A DNA stretch of 64,000 nucleotides from Odiellus spinosus (GCA_963920705.1 OY987230.1:7511185-7575184), one strand, 5' to 3'. Positions 11,645 through 23,155 are shown, counted from the first letter of the stretch. Made by a program: numbers and translations. Notes: a model not told the origin generated them from the letters alone.

Positions 11645-11756
11645 CTTTGGGCCGCGACAGGGTAATTTGAAATTTTTTTCGACCTTTCATTCTTTGGGCC
11701 GCGACAGGGTAATTTGAAATTTTTTTCGACCTTTCATTCTTTGGTCCGTGACGGGC
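11645..11756 (+). repeat. 47-bp tandem repeat, about 2.4 copies
   Basis: Unit starts CTTTGGGCCGCGACAGGGT at 11645, 11692 and 11739, exactly 47 bp apart, with the third copy diverged (TTTGGTCCGTGAC). It directly precedes the 38-bp satellite. Confidence 0.85.
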
Positions 11757-11761
11757 AAACC

Positions 11762-12630
11762 TAGGACCACCTATAGGAACCATAATAAACATGGGCTGGC
11801 GATGGACCACCTATCTAGGAACCATAATAAACATGGGCTGGCGATGTATGGACCACCTAGGAACCGTAATATGCATTGGCTTGCAATGGACCACCTAGGA
11901 ACTATAATAAACATTGGCTGGTGATGCACCACGTAGGAAACGAAATAAACATTGGCTGGCGATGGACCACCTAGGAACCATAATAAACATTGGCTGGTGA
12001 TAGACCACGTAGGAACCATAATAAACATTGGCTGGTGATGGACCACATAAGAAACGTAATAAACATTGGCTGATGATGGACCACATAGGAAACATAATAA
12101 ACATTGTCTGGTGATGGACCACGTAGGAGCCATAATAAACATTGGCTGGTGATGGACCACATAGGAAACGTAATAAACATTGGCCGGTGATGGACCACCT
12201 AGGAATCATAATAAACATTCGCTGGTGATAGACCACAAAAGAGACGTAGTAAACATTGGCTGGTGATGGACCACATAGGAAACATAATGAACATTGGCTG
12301 GTGATGGACCACATAGGAAACATAATGAACATTGGCTGGTGATGGACCACATAGGAAACATAATGAACATTGGCTGGTGATGGACCACATAGGAAACATA
12401 ATGAACATTGGCTGGTGATGGACCACATAGGAAAGATAATGAACATTGGCTGGTGATGGACCACATAGGAAACATAATGAACATTGGCTGGTGATGGACA
12501 GCATAGGAACCATAATAATGAACATTGGCTGGTGATGGACCACATAGGAACCATAATAATAAACATTGGGTGGTGATGAACCACATAGGAAACATAATAA
12601 ACATTGGCTGGTGATGAACCACATGATGAT
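11762..12630 (+). repeat. 38-bp minisatellite array, about 23 units
   Basis: Consensus unit GGACCACATAGGAAACATAA + (T/A)(G/A)AACATTGGCTGGTGAT, 38 bp. The left third has more diverged units (CACCTAGGAACCATAATAAACA). Units from about 12250 to 12480 are nearly identical, which points to recent local homogenisation. Two right-side units contain an extra 3 bp (ATAATAATG). The complementary strand is open in all three frames simply because the unit lacks stops; this is not evidence of coding. Confidence 0.95.
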
Positions 12631-13380
12631 TTCTAACTTGAAACTGGCATCTCCAGGTTTGACTTCGGTCATGAATTATAAATTAATATCAAGAATTTTA
12701 AATTCCTGCATATATTTAAAACAGAACCACGAGAACACTCGCATCGTCTAAGCTTGCATTTTGGTTTCCTTCAGGGCTCTCCCTCATTTGCGACGATATA
12801 ATACATTCCCCACATCCCGGCGTCTAGCTAGCTTCCTACGTCTTTTTATCCGTTCATGTCCCTTTTCCCCATTGGAAAGCCTCCTTATCATCCGGAAGTG
12901 TCGTCACTCGAGCGTTTCACGGTTTCAATCCAGGCGTGAAGTTGCGGAGTGCCCGTTTCGAATAAAGAAACGTCTATTTTAGGATTACGCGGGGTATTGC
13001 GGGGGGATGATGGTGATGCGTTCATCTCAGCTTTTCCTGATCCTTCGCTTCGCTCCTCAGCTTCTCTGAAGAAAATTTCATTTTAACAGAAATGCGCAGT
13101 TTAACAAGAAATCAGCTAGGGGAGCCGCATCATGCACTGTAGCCTTTCCTGTAGGAAAATCGTTCAATTAAACTGAGGCTATCACGGATTTTTCATGATC
13201 TCCAAATTGAATTGGAGTAGCATTTTCGGAAAGATCGTTAAAAAACGATTCATATATTAATATATAAATCTGAACGCTTCTATTTCTGAACACTGACGTT
13301 TTTAAAACAGCGTCTGCGTCAAAAGTACGCGCCATGGAATGACGAAAACTAGCCCAACAGGTCCGCAACTATTCAAACTT
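12631..13380. other. no feature seen except a family B-like fragment
   Basis: 13172-13250 (GAGGCTATCACGGATTTTTC, TTGGAGTAGCATTTTCGG) resembles 57636-57700, a family B derivative. The rest, including a moderately GC-rich part at 12765-12980, is unassigned. Confidence 0.35.
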
Positions 13381-13844
13381 GATATTAGATACTTAACCCG
13401 TGGATTATATGTTTAAACGATAAGAAATCGATAAAAAATCACTTGTTATTAGGTTGCATTCTCATTTTAAAGCAATTTTCGGAATTTGGAATTTCAATGT
13501 TAATTTCCTATAGAGAGAACGTTCAGAGATTTTTAATTTCGGGCGATTTGTAAGGAGTTTTGACCACCCTGTTAAAACTGGTCTGTCTGGTTTTTGCCAA
13601 CCCTGATTGCCTCAGAAAATTCTCCCGACTTATTTCTTATTTGATATTAGTTTCTGCTACAATGCTTTTCGTCGGTGCAAGACGTCTTTTCTCTCTCGCC
13701 TCTTAAAAAGGAATACTATGTAACCCTTCCTCTAATCTTCCTCCCTCGTCATCCATATGCAAAAGGTATAGGGAAAGGGGTTGAAACTGATGCCACCATT
13801 TTATCGTTTTATCCCGGAGAGTGTACCGCTATATGACCCTTTTA
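13381..13844. repeat. family A right-arm fragment, then unassigned
   Basis: 13381-13472 ends with ATAAGAAATCGATAAAAAAT and TTAGGTTGCATTCTCATTTT, the right arm of family A, without a left partner. 13473-13844 has no recognised content. Confidence 0.5.
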
Positions 13845-14135
13845 AAGAAGACGCGCAACCTGACTCGATTCGGGCCTTATTCAAATTTATCTCGAACCTA
13901 GCTCGCTAATTTTATCGCGAGAAATTTTGAAAAAATTGCCGAGGCTGTTTGTTACATACGCGTAACGTGACGTCGGTTTTACTTTTCATTTCCATATGCT
14001 CCCATAGAATAACTATAGAAATCGCGTTTTACAATCAGGAGCTAATAGCTTCAAAAATGGTCCAAATTGGATTACTTCTTCTTTATTCGACCAATTAAAA
14101 AAAAACCTGAATTCAACAAAATCAGACCAAAATAA
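13845..14135 (+). repeat. GACGTCGG repeat, one arm
   Basis: Contains GACGCGCAACCTGACTCGAT, TCGGGCC, CGTGACGTCGGTTTTAC, TTTCATTTCCATATGC and GAATAACTATAGAAATCGCG in the same order as the arm at 4357. Confidence 0.55.
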
Positions 14136-14186
14136 AATCCTGAAATATCGACAGATTTTTCTCGCGCTTTCGTTAAAAAATAACGA

Positions 14187-15060
14187 GGGGTCAGATACTC
14201 GCGAACTCGGGTATACCATGGATTAATCAGTAGCTTCGCTAGGGATACTTTACTCCTCGCCTTTCTCATGTATTTCTAGAGCGAGATACATGTTTCGAAT
14301 TTTTCCTTGATTCCCCTCTTTTTTTCCCCAAATTTTATCGGACCAACCGGATATAGAACTAGCGCCACCTCTTAATCAAAATAAATGTTTCGGGGGTTTT
14401 AAAAATGGCGGCGTCCAATTTAGGCTGGATGTATGAAGTGGAAGTTCCAGACTTGTTATGATTATTTTATGATGAAAATGAATTATTAACAAGTGATTAA
14501 ACATAAACAGTGAGTACAAATTAACATCATCATTATTCAAAACTTGTGAAGTACTAATAACTTTATTTCAGAAAATACGAACATAGCTAACAATCAGTGG
14601 ACGTTGTTACTCTGAGTTTGAATATATAATTAATTATTAATCCATGATTTAGCAATATTAATAAATTTGAGACTGTGAATCTTAACTAATTACGCATTTA
14701 ACCTCATTGCAGTTTTACAGTGCTTAGAATGAGAAAGAAACTTGTGTGTGTATAATGGTTGTAAAAGCAATTCGCTTCATAAAATTTTGAACTTTCGAGA
14801 TGTGACGTCAGAGGTCACGTGATAGTTGGTCCGATTTTCTAATGGTTTCCTGTTAGGGACGGTCGCTGACGCTAGGGCGCGATGGGAACAGGCAACCTTT
14901 ACCTTTTGGGACGAGTAAAGTATCCCTAGCGAAGCTACTGATTAATCCATGGGTATACAAAATTTTAGAACTCTTTGCACTATCAAAGCTGCACTCAGAG
15001 TTCAGTGTTCCAACTCAATGCACTGTCAAAGCTGAACTCATTCGTACAGTGTCTGACCCC
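14187..15060. mobile_element. MITE with GGGGTCAGAYACT ends, interrupted
   Basis: Ends GGGGTCAGATACT and AGTGTCTGACCCC are inverted. The body is split by the 735-bp element at 14217. Rejoined, its left part (GCGAACTCGGGTATAC) continues into AAAATTTTAGAACTCTTTGC, matching the uninterrupted relative at 16797, where the order is GAACTCGGGTGTAC then AAAATATTTGAACTC. Confidence 0.75.
14217..14951. mobile_element. 735-bp inverted-repeat element nested in 14187 MITE
   Basis: About 40-bp inverted ends starting CATGGATTAATCAGTAGC / GCTACTGATTAATCCATG and running through CTTCGCTAGGGATACTTTAC. GGTATAC is duplicated on both sides (14210-14216 and 14952-14958; 8 bp GGGTATAC if the ambiguous G is counted). 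A further inner pair ATCGGACCAAC / GTTGGTCCGAT lies at 14337 and 14824. No coding frame. The duplication length suggests hAT- or P-like insertion. Confidence 0.8.
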
Positions 15061-15285
15061 CGGAAAAACAATGTAATCTAGATTAGCGGGCGGAAGATAG
15101 AGCCAATTTCAGCGTGAGATTAAATGTGGTGCAAAAATGTGGCCACTTCCCTTTTAAAATTTAAATTTAAATAATAAAAAACAGGTATAAAAAGGCTGAA
15201 AATGTTTTAGTTAAAAAATTTTAGACGCTTTTTAGACCATCCTACACCCATTTGGACGTAATTTATTTTTACTGCGCGTCTCCTT
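15061..15285. other. no feature seen
   Basis: Unassigned AT-rich spacer. Confidence 0.3.
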
Positions 15286-15289
15286 TTAA

Positions 15290-15593
15290 AGAAGAGTAAA
15301 AATCAAATAACTTTTATGGATTTTACTTCGCGATTACGGCGAAAGAAATGATAAATATAACGCGCGGTGTAACAATCTTGGCGCGCGATATAGCATAGTA
15401 TTTTGTTCGCTGGAAGGCAGGGCGTTACGCGATTGGTTGGAGGGGGTCGATTTAAAAGAATAGTGAAATCTGGATCTATTTTGGTAATTAAAATCATTGG
15501 GATATATTGTCCCAAATGATTAATTACGCGGATATGTCTTACAAATAGAAAACGAATCGATAAAATCAGTTGATTTTCCTCTTCACCCTACCT
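15290..15593. mobile_element. TTAA-flanked MITE, family C, left-truncated
   Basis: The right end TTGATTTTCCTCTTCACCCT + ACCT is followed by TTAA (15594-15597). The interior TATTTTGTTCGCTGGAAGGC, GATTGGTTGGAGG and CAGTGAAATCTGGAT... is shared with 40996-41433 and 28979. The left end is shortened to AGAAGAGTAAAAATCAA after TTAA (15286-15289), so an internal deletion near the terminus is likely. Confidence 0.65.
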
Positions 15594-15597
15594 TTAA

Positions 15598-16796
15598 GGT
15601 CCTTTGTTATACGTTTTAGGGTTTCATAAATTAGTTCTAATATATATTTATATGAATATATTTATATTGAATCTTGGATTCGCTCAGAACCCTCCGCGCA
15701 AAATTAAAACAGGCCGGAAATACGCTTTACTAAATGGGTATCCTACGCTAACTCCGTGCACATCTATTATACTAGCTCGAGGGATTTTTCGAGCCTCGCG
15801 TGCTATATTACTTTATAGATCCGAGAGTTAGGTCGCGAACTAGGCCAAAGCTGATGCGGAATAACACGCAATGTTAAACTTCATAGGAATAAAAGTGTAT
15901 AGTTTTCCAACCCGCTCTTGACTCTTGAACCATAGACTAAGAAAGGGTTTCACCCTGGACACGTGACGTTCAGCTATCTATCTCTTCCAATGTGGTTTGC
16001 CAGCTTTTATTTTAAATATTTTGGGATCTTGGTGGGTCAGTTCGCTAGCGGTCATCAAGCCAATAATTGCTATCATAAAAAAGGAGGAGCTTACTTAGGG
16101 CATGTTGCCGACGACGTCATCAGCTACATCATAAATCTCTACCGCTCGTGAGCACCGAGCATTTCTTAAGCTTATTTTTTCTATATGTCAGCTCTCAAGG
16201 TCAGGTCTCTCCTGACTCGTCCTGAGTGACTTCTGAGCCCTCTGGCCCCTAGCGTTTTACGAAAACGGAAATAACTGCCCCGTATAACCTTAAAACCACG
16301 TGATTTCGTGACGTAGTTAGCAACAGTCGAACAAGATGTCGTACCCACAACTTCTTTTATAGTATCAACTATTATCTTAGCTGCGCAGGCGCGTTAGCAG
16401 TAGAGATGGTGGGAAGAGCGCACCACCGAAAAGTACTAGTACCGCCTCCATCGGCAATAACAGTTACTAATGACGTAGGGAGCACGTCGCGTGTCGAGGG
16501 TGAAACACTTTCTTAGTCTATGTTTGAACAAAGCTTAGAGAGCTATATGTCAGAGCCAGAAATATTCCCGAACTTATATATAGAGCCTCTAACTCCCTAG
16601 TTTCTCTATAGCTCCTCTTGGAGATGAACCCCCTATTTTCCCTCGTATGCCCCAGGCCCATCAAGAGGCTCCGGGCATTTAGAAGTTAAGAGCTAGAAGC
16701 GCCGGCTGCCATCCTTCTTAACCCTTATATTGTTGCGGACGAGAATCAAAGGATAAGCTACACCGCCAATTTCCAATTGGGCTAAATATTTTCCTA
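15598..16796. other. no feature seen
   Basis: No repeat relative found in the window. Short frames at 15604-15831 and 15963-16151 have no domain signature. 16300-16460 is locally GC-rich with CACGTG and TGACGTAG words. Confidence 0.3.
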
Positions 16797-16932
16797 GGGG
16801 TCAGACACTCAGAGAACTCGGGTGTACAAAATATTTGAACTCTTAACCCTACCAAACATGGACTCAGAGTTCACAAGAGTTCGAACTCTTTGCACAGTCA
16901 AAGCTGAATCAAGTGAACTCGGGTGTCCCCCT
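16797..16932. mobile_element. MITE with GGGGTCAGACACT ends, uninterrupted copy
   Basis: Starts GGGGTCAGACACTCAGAGAA, carries the same TTTGAACTC and GCACAGTCAAAGCTGAA words as 14187-15060, and ends near GTGTCCCCC. Useful as the empty form of the 14187 copy. Confidence 0.65.
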
Positions 16933-16984
16933 CGATGTTTTGAGTAGCGAAAAGCAGAATTCGAGAACTGTTTCACTAATCTTT

Positions 16985-17217
16985 TGGAAATTGTAACACG
17001 ACTCGATTCGGGCCTTGTCAAATTGATCTCGCCTCAAGCTCGCCTATTTAATCGCACGAAATTGAAAAAACTCCTTGGCTATTTCTACCTAATATGACGT
17101 TAGTTTTAATTTTCATTTCAATGTGTTTCCGTAGAATAACGAAAGAAATCGGCAAAGATAATGAGGAAAAATCTGATTTAGTTAAAAATCGTCCAAATTG
17201 GAAAATTTCAGCAGAAT
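16985..17217 (+). repeat. GACGTCGG repeat, one arm (diverged)
   Basis: CACGACTCGATTCGGGCCTT, then TATGACGTTAGTTTTA, TTTCATTTCAATGTG and GAATAACGAAAGAAATCGGC in the usual order. The GACGTCGG core has decayed to GACGTTAG. Confidence 0.5.
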
Positions 17218-17600
17218 TCCTCAAAAACCACTTAATAATCTGGAAAACCTTCACTCAAAAACCACTTAATTAACTGGAAAACATTTACTCAAAAACCACT
17301 TAATTAACTGGAAATTCTTTACTCCAAAACCACTTAACTGGAAAAACCTTTACTCAAAAACCACTTAACTGGAAAACCTTCCTCAAAAATCACTTAATAA
17401 TTTGGAAATCCTTCCTCGAAAACACTTAATAATCAGGAAATCCTTCACTTCAAAACCACTTAATTAACTGGAAAACATTTACTCAAAAACCACTTAATTA
17501 ACTGGAAAACCTTTACTCAAAAACCGCTTAATTAACTCGATACATTTGACTCGAAAACCTCTTAATTAACTCGAAACGTTTTACGCAAAACCCACTTTAA
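17218..17600 (+). repeat. 34-bp tandem repeat, about 11 units
   Basis: Unit approximately CAAAAACCACTTAATTAACT followed by GGAAAACCTTTACT. Several units lack the TTAATTAA piece or part of it, giving lengths between about 26 and 36 bp. Units decay at the right edge. Confidence 0.9.
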
Positions 17601-18600
17601 ATTGAATAATAAACTTAAAAATAACTTAATTTCGTCACGTTGCATAAATACCATGGCCCCTATTGTGGACCATCCTTTAATGATTTAATTGTTAAAAATA
17701 TATATTGTTTTTGATTTAATTCTCGATTTAAAATTGCGCATAGGTGACACTCTTCAAAAATCGTGCGACTAGCCCTTTAAGCAGCCGCTTCTCAAGCGTA
17801 GGCGTAGGGTGGTAGGAGGGACGGGCCTGTCTTACCCTTTATCGCGGTGCCCCTTTATCGATTATCATCGATCTCTTAATCGCACAATGAAAAGGGTTTG
17901 GGAGTAAAATCCCCCTTGGTATACTTGTACCAGCATTATACCACGCAGTAACGGGCATTCACGTCGTCCGGATTATGACGTAAATTTCGACGCTAGGGGC
18001 GCTTTAGATGGGAGGAGGATGTTGAGGATTGTTACTGATGGCGTGGAGGCTAAAATAAGCCTAATTTTGAACTATATACAGGGCAGCTTCTGCTTAGAAA
18101 CTGCGCTTCCACCTTATGTCATTCTCTATAAAGCCACAATTTTCTATCTTGAGTCGGCCAGGATTGACGGTCTTCCCTCAAATTATCAAGCTATTGTTTG
18201 TTGTCGTTTTAACGTTGGTAATTACCTTAGAAGTTCTCTAAAGCGTCTTAGATCGTCGAACGCTCGTCTTATTGGCTAGTCACACGACTTAGGCTTAGAT
18301 CTTAAGCTTGTGTAATTAGTTTAAAAATATTGAACGACGGTAAAAGCGAATATCTTTTTTTATATATACCTATATAATAAATTTATCTGCTCAAACTGTT
18401 AGGACCAAATTGGTTCAAATGAACCGTTAAATCTCTGTGAAATTAAAAATATCAATTAATATCAATGTTAAGCATCGCGTAGTTTAAAGTTTAATAATAT
18501 TACATATAAGGTTAATTTCATTACTTAAAATTAGGCCCGAATGAACGTGATAGAGTTTTAATTTTTGAAATTCGCATTAATTTACCGTCTCACGTAATTT
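17601..18600. other. no feature seen
   Basis: Unassigned. An 86-codon frame at 18019-18279 starts with ATG and is fairly balanced in composition, but shows no domain or flanking splice pattern that I recognise. Confidence 0.3.
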
Positions 18601-18619
18601 ACCGGTTCAAAATTTTGAT

Positions 18620-19385
18620 GATTTTCCCCGACTTTTACCGGTTTTCCCTGACAATTTCTAAATAATTTCCCTGAAACATTTCTTTTTCATGAATCTATTC
18701 TTATGAGCGAGCTCTTGGCAATTCCCACTTTTTGTTTGACATTGTTTTATAAATCAGGGTCGAGAAATCGAGATAGTATACTCAGAATATATGAAAAAAA
18801 TTGAATCTTTATCCCATTATTTTCAGTTTATAATACTTGTTACAATTAATTGGTCAACCAAACGAACAGTTGAAAGACATGTACCAAAATATTTTATTTC
18901 TCTGACCATTTGGGCTCATTTTGAAATTCCCTGTCTTTTCCCGGACCTTTTGGGCCAATTTTCAAATTTTCTTACTTTACCCTGACCCTTTGGACCAGTT
19001 TCCAAATTCCCTGACCTTTTGGGCCAGTTTTAAAATTTCCTGACTTTTCCCGGACCTTTTGGTTCAATTTACAAATTCACTGACTTTTCCCTGACCCTTT
19101 GGGCCAGTTTCCAGGGGCGTCGGAAGTTATTACTAAGTGGGTGGGCTGAACAAGTTGGCTAAGGTCAAATTATATGGGGCTCAGTTACCCCAGATCCGAC
19201 GGTCGAGGGGGCTTGAGCCCACCCTGCCCCCCCGCTTCCGACGCCCCTGCCAGTTTCCAAATTCCCTGACCTTTTGGGGCAATTTCCAAATTCCCTGACT
19301 CTTCTCTGACCTTTTGGGCCAATTTCCAAATTCCTTGACTTTTCCCTGACCTTTTGGAACAATTTCCAAATTCCCTGACCTTCCT
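18620..19385 (-). repeat. CCCTGACCTTTTGGGCCAATTT-type tandem repeat
   Basis: About 30- to 45-bp irregular units built from TTCCCTGACCTTTTGGGC and CAATTTCCAAA, clearest at 18905-19385. The reverse-complement wording (AAAAGTCAGGGAATTT, GGCCCAAAAGGTCAGG) recurs at 31921, 32940, 38405 and 60463. The array is split by the hAT-like element at 19112. Confidence 0.85.
19112..19249. mobile_element. 138-bp hAT-like MITE inside the tandem array
   Basis: Perfect 15-bp inverted ends CAGGGGCGTCGGAAG / CTTCCGACGCCCCTG, with an exact 8-bp duplication CCAGTTTC (19104-19111 and 19250-19257) copied from the array unit itself. End sequence and duplication length are both typical of hAT elements. Much more GC-rich than its surroundings. 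Confidence 0.92.
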
Positions 19386-20191
19386 AGGTCGTGTACGAAC
19401 CCTGTTATAATATAATGAAAAGTAGACTTATTGACGATTCATGGAGAACATGAATTTCTTCGCATTGATGGCTCATCTCCATGAAACCTCCAATAGCATT
19501 CGATAAAATTCAGGTTCTCCATGAATCCAGCTAAGCATATTTGGGGGGTTAATATGTGTTTGAATTTTTTTACTGGTGTATTAGGTATTTTTAACTATCA
19601 GTTGCATTCTCCCTTTAATATCTTGTCAGTTAAATAACCACTTAATTTTCATCTTCAACCTCCCTTTAATTAAATCGGTCATATTGTGTTTTTTAAGTTA
19701 CAGTTAAGCCTAATCTTCTGAATTTGTTTTTGCCACTTCTATTTCCCGCGCAATTTTGAAGTTTGGCATTCTCTTTCTACGCGCAAAAATACATATAACG
19801 TAAGAATATATATACTAAAGAGAGAGGGAATTGGTAACGTGAAAGTTGATACTGAATTTGACTTTGATAAACGACCTTCAACGTAGTCTTATTGAGAGCG
19901 CGCCGTCGTCTACGTGGCCGACGTTTTTATTATACTCGTACAATTTTCTTTCTTCCTTAAAGTTCCTCGAATCATTTTATCTCCGTTTCGATTAATTAAC
20001 GACCTTTAAAGTCTTATAATTCTAGTTGAATCCGAGTTTACCCTAGAAGACCGCTTAACGAGAGTAATAGAAAGAAATTATAGGTAATTGAAACTTCATT
20101 ACCAAACCTCCATATGTAGTTTTTTCTTTTAAAAGAAATTCACGAATCGATCAATTTAGTCGGTAAGGCTACTAAGTCCACGCGTATGTAC
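19386..20191. other. family A right-arm fragment, then unassigned
   Basis: 19440-19616 resembles the inner and right arm of family A, ending CAGTTGCATTCTCCCTTTAA. 19617-20191 has no recognised content other than lying upstream of the tRNA gene. Confidence 0.4.
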
Positions 20192-20264
20192 GCCTCCGTG
20201 GCCTAATGGATAAGGCATCGGTCTCCTAAACCGGGGATTGCGGGTTCGAGTCCCGCCGGAGGTA
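20192..20264 (+). tRNA. tRNA-Arg (anticodon CCT)
   Basis: A 73-nt cloverleaf without intron. The acceptor stem pairs GCCTCCG with CGGAGGT (G1-T72 wobble, as in other animal tRNA-Arg-CCT genes). The D arm is GGCCTAATGGATAAGGC. The anticodon loop CTCCTAA inside CGGT...ACCG gives CCT. The T arm is GCGGGTTCGAGTCCCGC, with discriminator A. The internal A box is TGGCCTAATGG (20199-20209) and the B box GGTTCGAGTCC (20243-20253). It reads AGG codons. It appears intact and functional, and is the best-supported non-transposon gene here. Confidence 0.97.
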
Positions 20265-20277
20265 TTACCGATGTTAA

Positions 20278-20284
20278 TTTTTTT
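20278..20284 (+). terminator. Pol III T-run terminator of tRNA-Arg
   Basis: Seven T residues beginning 14 nt after the mature tRNA 3' end, the usual RNA polymerase III stop signal. Confidence 0.85.
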
Positions 20285-21111
20285 AATCGGTTATCTCCGA
20301 AATTATCGTCGAATTAGTATCCAGTCCTTTAAACGACGAAATTTTGTTGTTTTTCCTTTTATTTGGCCTAGTTTCGTAAACTCGAGTTAAATCTCTTTTC
20401 TTAGTCAGGTATCGCCATCTATTTTGAGTGGTTTTATTGTCGCGTGGGCTTAGTTAAGTTTTTACAATATCAGAATTAATTACTTAAATTTAAAAAATAA
20501 ATATAATATTTAAGCTTGATTATAAACCGAATTGTTTTAAATAAATGTAATAAACATTTTTTAATAAAATAATTTTTGGAAATTTGCGTAGCCCCTATAT
20601 GATGATTGTCGAGGTAGACTTTGAAGTGCATCGATGCATACAACTTTACAGGGGAACTTTAATTGTTTAATTTATGTTTTTTTTTATGGGCTGTTTGCTG
20701 TAGCTTTGAGTGTACTAAAAAGTGATGAAGTAACTAATTACCTATTTAGCCTTACGAATTACGTAATCTGTGCATAGATTTTACAGAAGTCTTTAACAAT
20801 TAAGGGTTTTTTAATCGTTTTTGGTAGAACTTGAAATAAATTCAAAAAGCTATTCCATTTTTAGTTTCAAATTTCCCTTTAATAATTAAATGTCACAAGT
20901 TATTTATGGGGTTATATATTTAACATCATTGATTGTAAAAGTATTTCAAAGATAATTAACATTAAATCATCTTTTAAATTGAAATTTCAAATAATGATAT
21001 TAAATTTTAATAAAACTATATATATTATATTAGATGTTGCCGGAAGTTAGACTTGAACCATTGCTTGTATTCAAAGCTAAGGAAGGAAATGATAAATTGG
21101 ATGCGATCGAT
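20285..21111. other. no feature seen
   Basis: AT-rich, no repeat relative or coding frame recognised. Confidence 0.35.
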
Positions 21112-21115
21112 TTAA

Positions 21116-21480
21116 AGGGAGAATGCAACCTAACAAGTGATTTTTTTTTTAACCAGTAAAACAATTTGCAAATATTAGACTAGAAATCAGGCTTAACTGG
21201 ATTCATTGAGATTCTGAATTTCTTCGTATTGAAGGGTCATCGACCAATGAGCAAAGGCTCTTCGTTAAGGTTAGAATTCCCATAACATTCAATTGGTCTT
21301 TGACCCATCATCGCGAAGATAATTCAAGATCTGTATAAATCCAGCTAAGCCTATTTTCCGTGTAAGTTTTAAATTCATTTCTAGTTTATATATCTTTCTT
21401 AATTTTTTATTGGTGGACTAGGCCTATTTAAACGATAACAAATCGACAAAAAACACTCGTTGTTCGGTTGCATTATCCCT
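21116..21480. mobile_element. TTAA-flanked MITE, family A copy
   Basis: Left TTAA (21112-21115) then AGGGAGAATGCAACCTAACA. The right end GGTTGCATTATCCCT is followed by TTGA (21481-21484), a one-base decay of TTAA. The centre has the CCAATGAGCAAAGGC / TGGTCTTTG inner inverted segment typical of the family. Confidence 0.75.
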
Positions 21481-21484
21481 TTGA

Positions 21485-22295
21485 GCATTCAACAAAGCAT
21501 TTACTTAATAATGGTGTTAAGCCTCGCGAACATATGCGTGGAAATTTGTCCTTTACTGCTGCGCCATAATTATTCCCTTGTGCAAATAATTACCAGTTCC
21601 ATTCATTGTTAAGCCTATTTAGGGTTGCCATTTAGAAAGATTTAGAGCCGTTTTAGGTGTTTACTAGCTTTATTAGTGTTTTGTATATGCGAAGCCTTTT
21701 TGACTTTTGTCGCTGGACGTTTTAGGCTTAACTATAAAATTTGGTATACATGCTCGTTGGATAAAACGGGAATAAGGTGGATTGATGATTGGTTTCCTCT
21801 CTCTTACCTCGGGGTCGGCTTACATAAATGCAGATTTCGATGTATAGAGCTATTGCCACTAAATTTAGATAAACTATAACTTAAGGGAAGCGAGTAAGTT
21901 CCCGTTTAGACGACGCGTGACGTCCCTTAAAGACTCCCTAATGGTTTCGCCTTATCCTATGGATAGGACTCCCCTCTACGCCTTCAATATATTGCGGAAT
22001 AAACTAGGGGATCATACATAAATGACTAAATTCAAAGCTATTAATTATTATTGACATTCGCGAAATTACGTTCTTCTAAATTCTGAAATAAATATTTTTC
22101 CTCGACTTTGAAGATACTACGCAATAATTGACAAGGATCTTGTAATATGTAACACTTATATTCGCCAGTTTAATTACACCACAAATGCTAAAAACATTAT
22201 TAGTTTCTACACTTTCTGTTGGCGTAAGCTTTTCAGTTTTAATTTGTTGAATTCAGGTTACTTCATTTGGTCTCTATTTGATCGAATTCTGTAGT
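21485..22295. other. no feature seen
   Basis: Unassigned AT-rich sequence. The 67-codon frame at 21676-21879 has no domain signature. Confidence 0.3.
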
Positions 22296-22470
22296 ATTTT
22301 TTTTTTATTTGGAACGTTTTTGATGAAATTAGAAAAATTTTCCTCATTGCGAAAGCATATTTCTTTGGAGCATATTTAAATGAAAAGATAAACCGACGTC
22401 ACGTGTATGTAAAACAACTTCGGGATTCTTTTAGATTTATCGTGATTGCGAGCTTGGTGTGAGATCAATA
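22296..22470 (-). repeat. GACGTCGG repeat, reverse-orientation arm
   Basis: Contains ATGAAAAGATAAACCGACGT then CACGTGTATGTAAAACA, the reverse complement of the arm seen at 4357 and 13845. Confidence 0.5.
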
Positions 22471-22472
22471 TA

Positions 22473-22761
22473 GCTGCGTTCATACTAGGCCTTGAAATCG
22501 ATTTAAACCGTTTCAAAACGTTTCGCTAGAGTCGTGTGAACAGGAAACCGTCTTTTCTGGAATAGATTTGATTCGATTTCCGCTTCGGGAAGCAGTTTCA
22601 TACCGATTCGGTTTCAACAACCGCGAAAGATGAAGCTACGATAAATCGATTTATAAAGATAAAGAGTGAACACGCGAGGCTTAAAATGATTCCTGGAGAT
22701 TCGAATACCGTTTTGATTTTACCGTTTTAAACCGATTAAGAAATGCTAGTGTGACCGTAGC
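22473..22761 (+). mobile_element. GCTGCGTTCATAC family element, full copy
   Basis: 289 bp from GCTGCGTTCATACTAGGCCT to GCTAGTGTGACCGTAGC. The two ends are imperfect inverted repeats of each other. Interior landmarks are CAGGAAACCGTCTTTTC, CGGTTTCAACAACCG and TTTATAAAGATAAAGAGTGA. Similar full copies lie at 26909 and 61534. TA flanks only the 61534 copy on both sides, so a 2-bp target duplication is possible but unproven. Confidence 0.75.
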
Positions 22762-23155
22762 TCAGGAAATCGTCTTTTCTCGAATCAATTTGTCGAAACG
22801 GCTTTGGGAACCAGTTTCATAACGATTCGGTTTCAACAACCGATAGACGGAGCTACAATAAAACGATTTATAAAGAGAACGAGTGAACACATGACGGTTA
22901 AAACGATTAGTGGCGATTTTAATATCGGTTTCATTTTACCGTTTCAAATCGATTACGAAATGCTAGTGTGACCGTAGCTCTATTGTAGCTTCGTCTATCG
23001 GTTGTTGAAACCGAATCGGTATGAAACTGGTTCCCGAAGCAGTTTTGAGAAATCGAATCAAATCGATTCGAGAAAAGATGGTTTCCCGTTCACACGAGAC
23101 TAGCGGAACGTTTTGAAACGGTTTAAATCGATTCCTTGGACTAGTATGAACGCAC
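22762..23155. mobile_element. two truncated GCTGCGTTCATAC family copies
   Basis: 22764-22978 repeats the internal and right part of the family (from CAGGAAATCGTCTTTTCTCG to GACCGTAGC). 22979-23155 is an opposite-orientation piece ending CTAGTATGAACGCACC. Together with 22473 they make a local cluster. Confidence 0.7.

Noticed and set aside
11625-12672. Long minus-strand open frames (up to 229 codons) with HHQPMFIM-type repeats
   Set aside because: They lie in the 38-bp satellite, which is stop-free in all three minus frames; 38 is not a multiple of three, so the peptide merely cycles with a 114-bp period.
17218-17600. Regularly spaced repeats resembling a CRISPR array
   Set aside because: Units are contiguous and vary in length with no unique spacers; the genome is eukaryotic.
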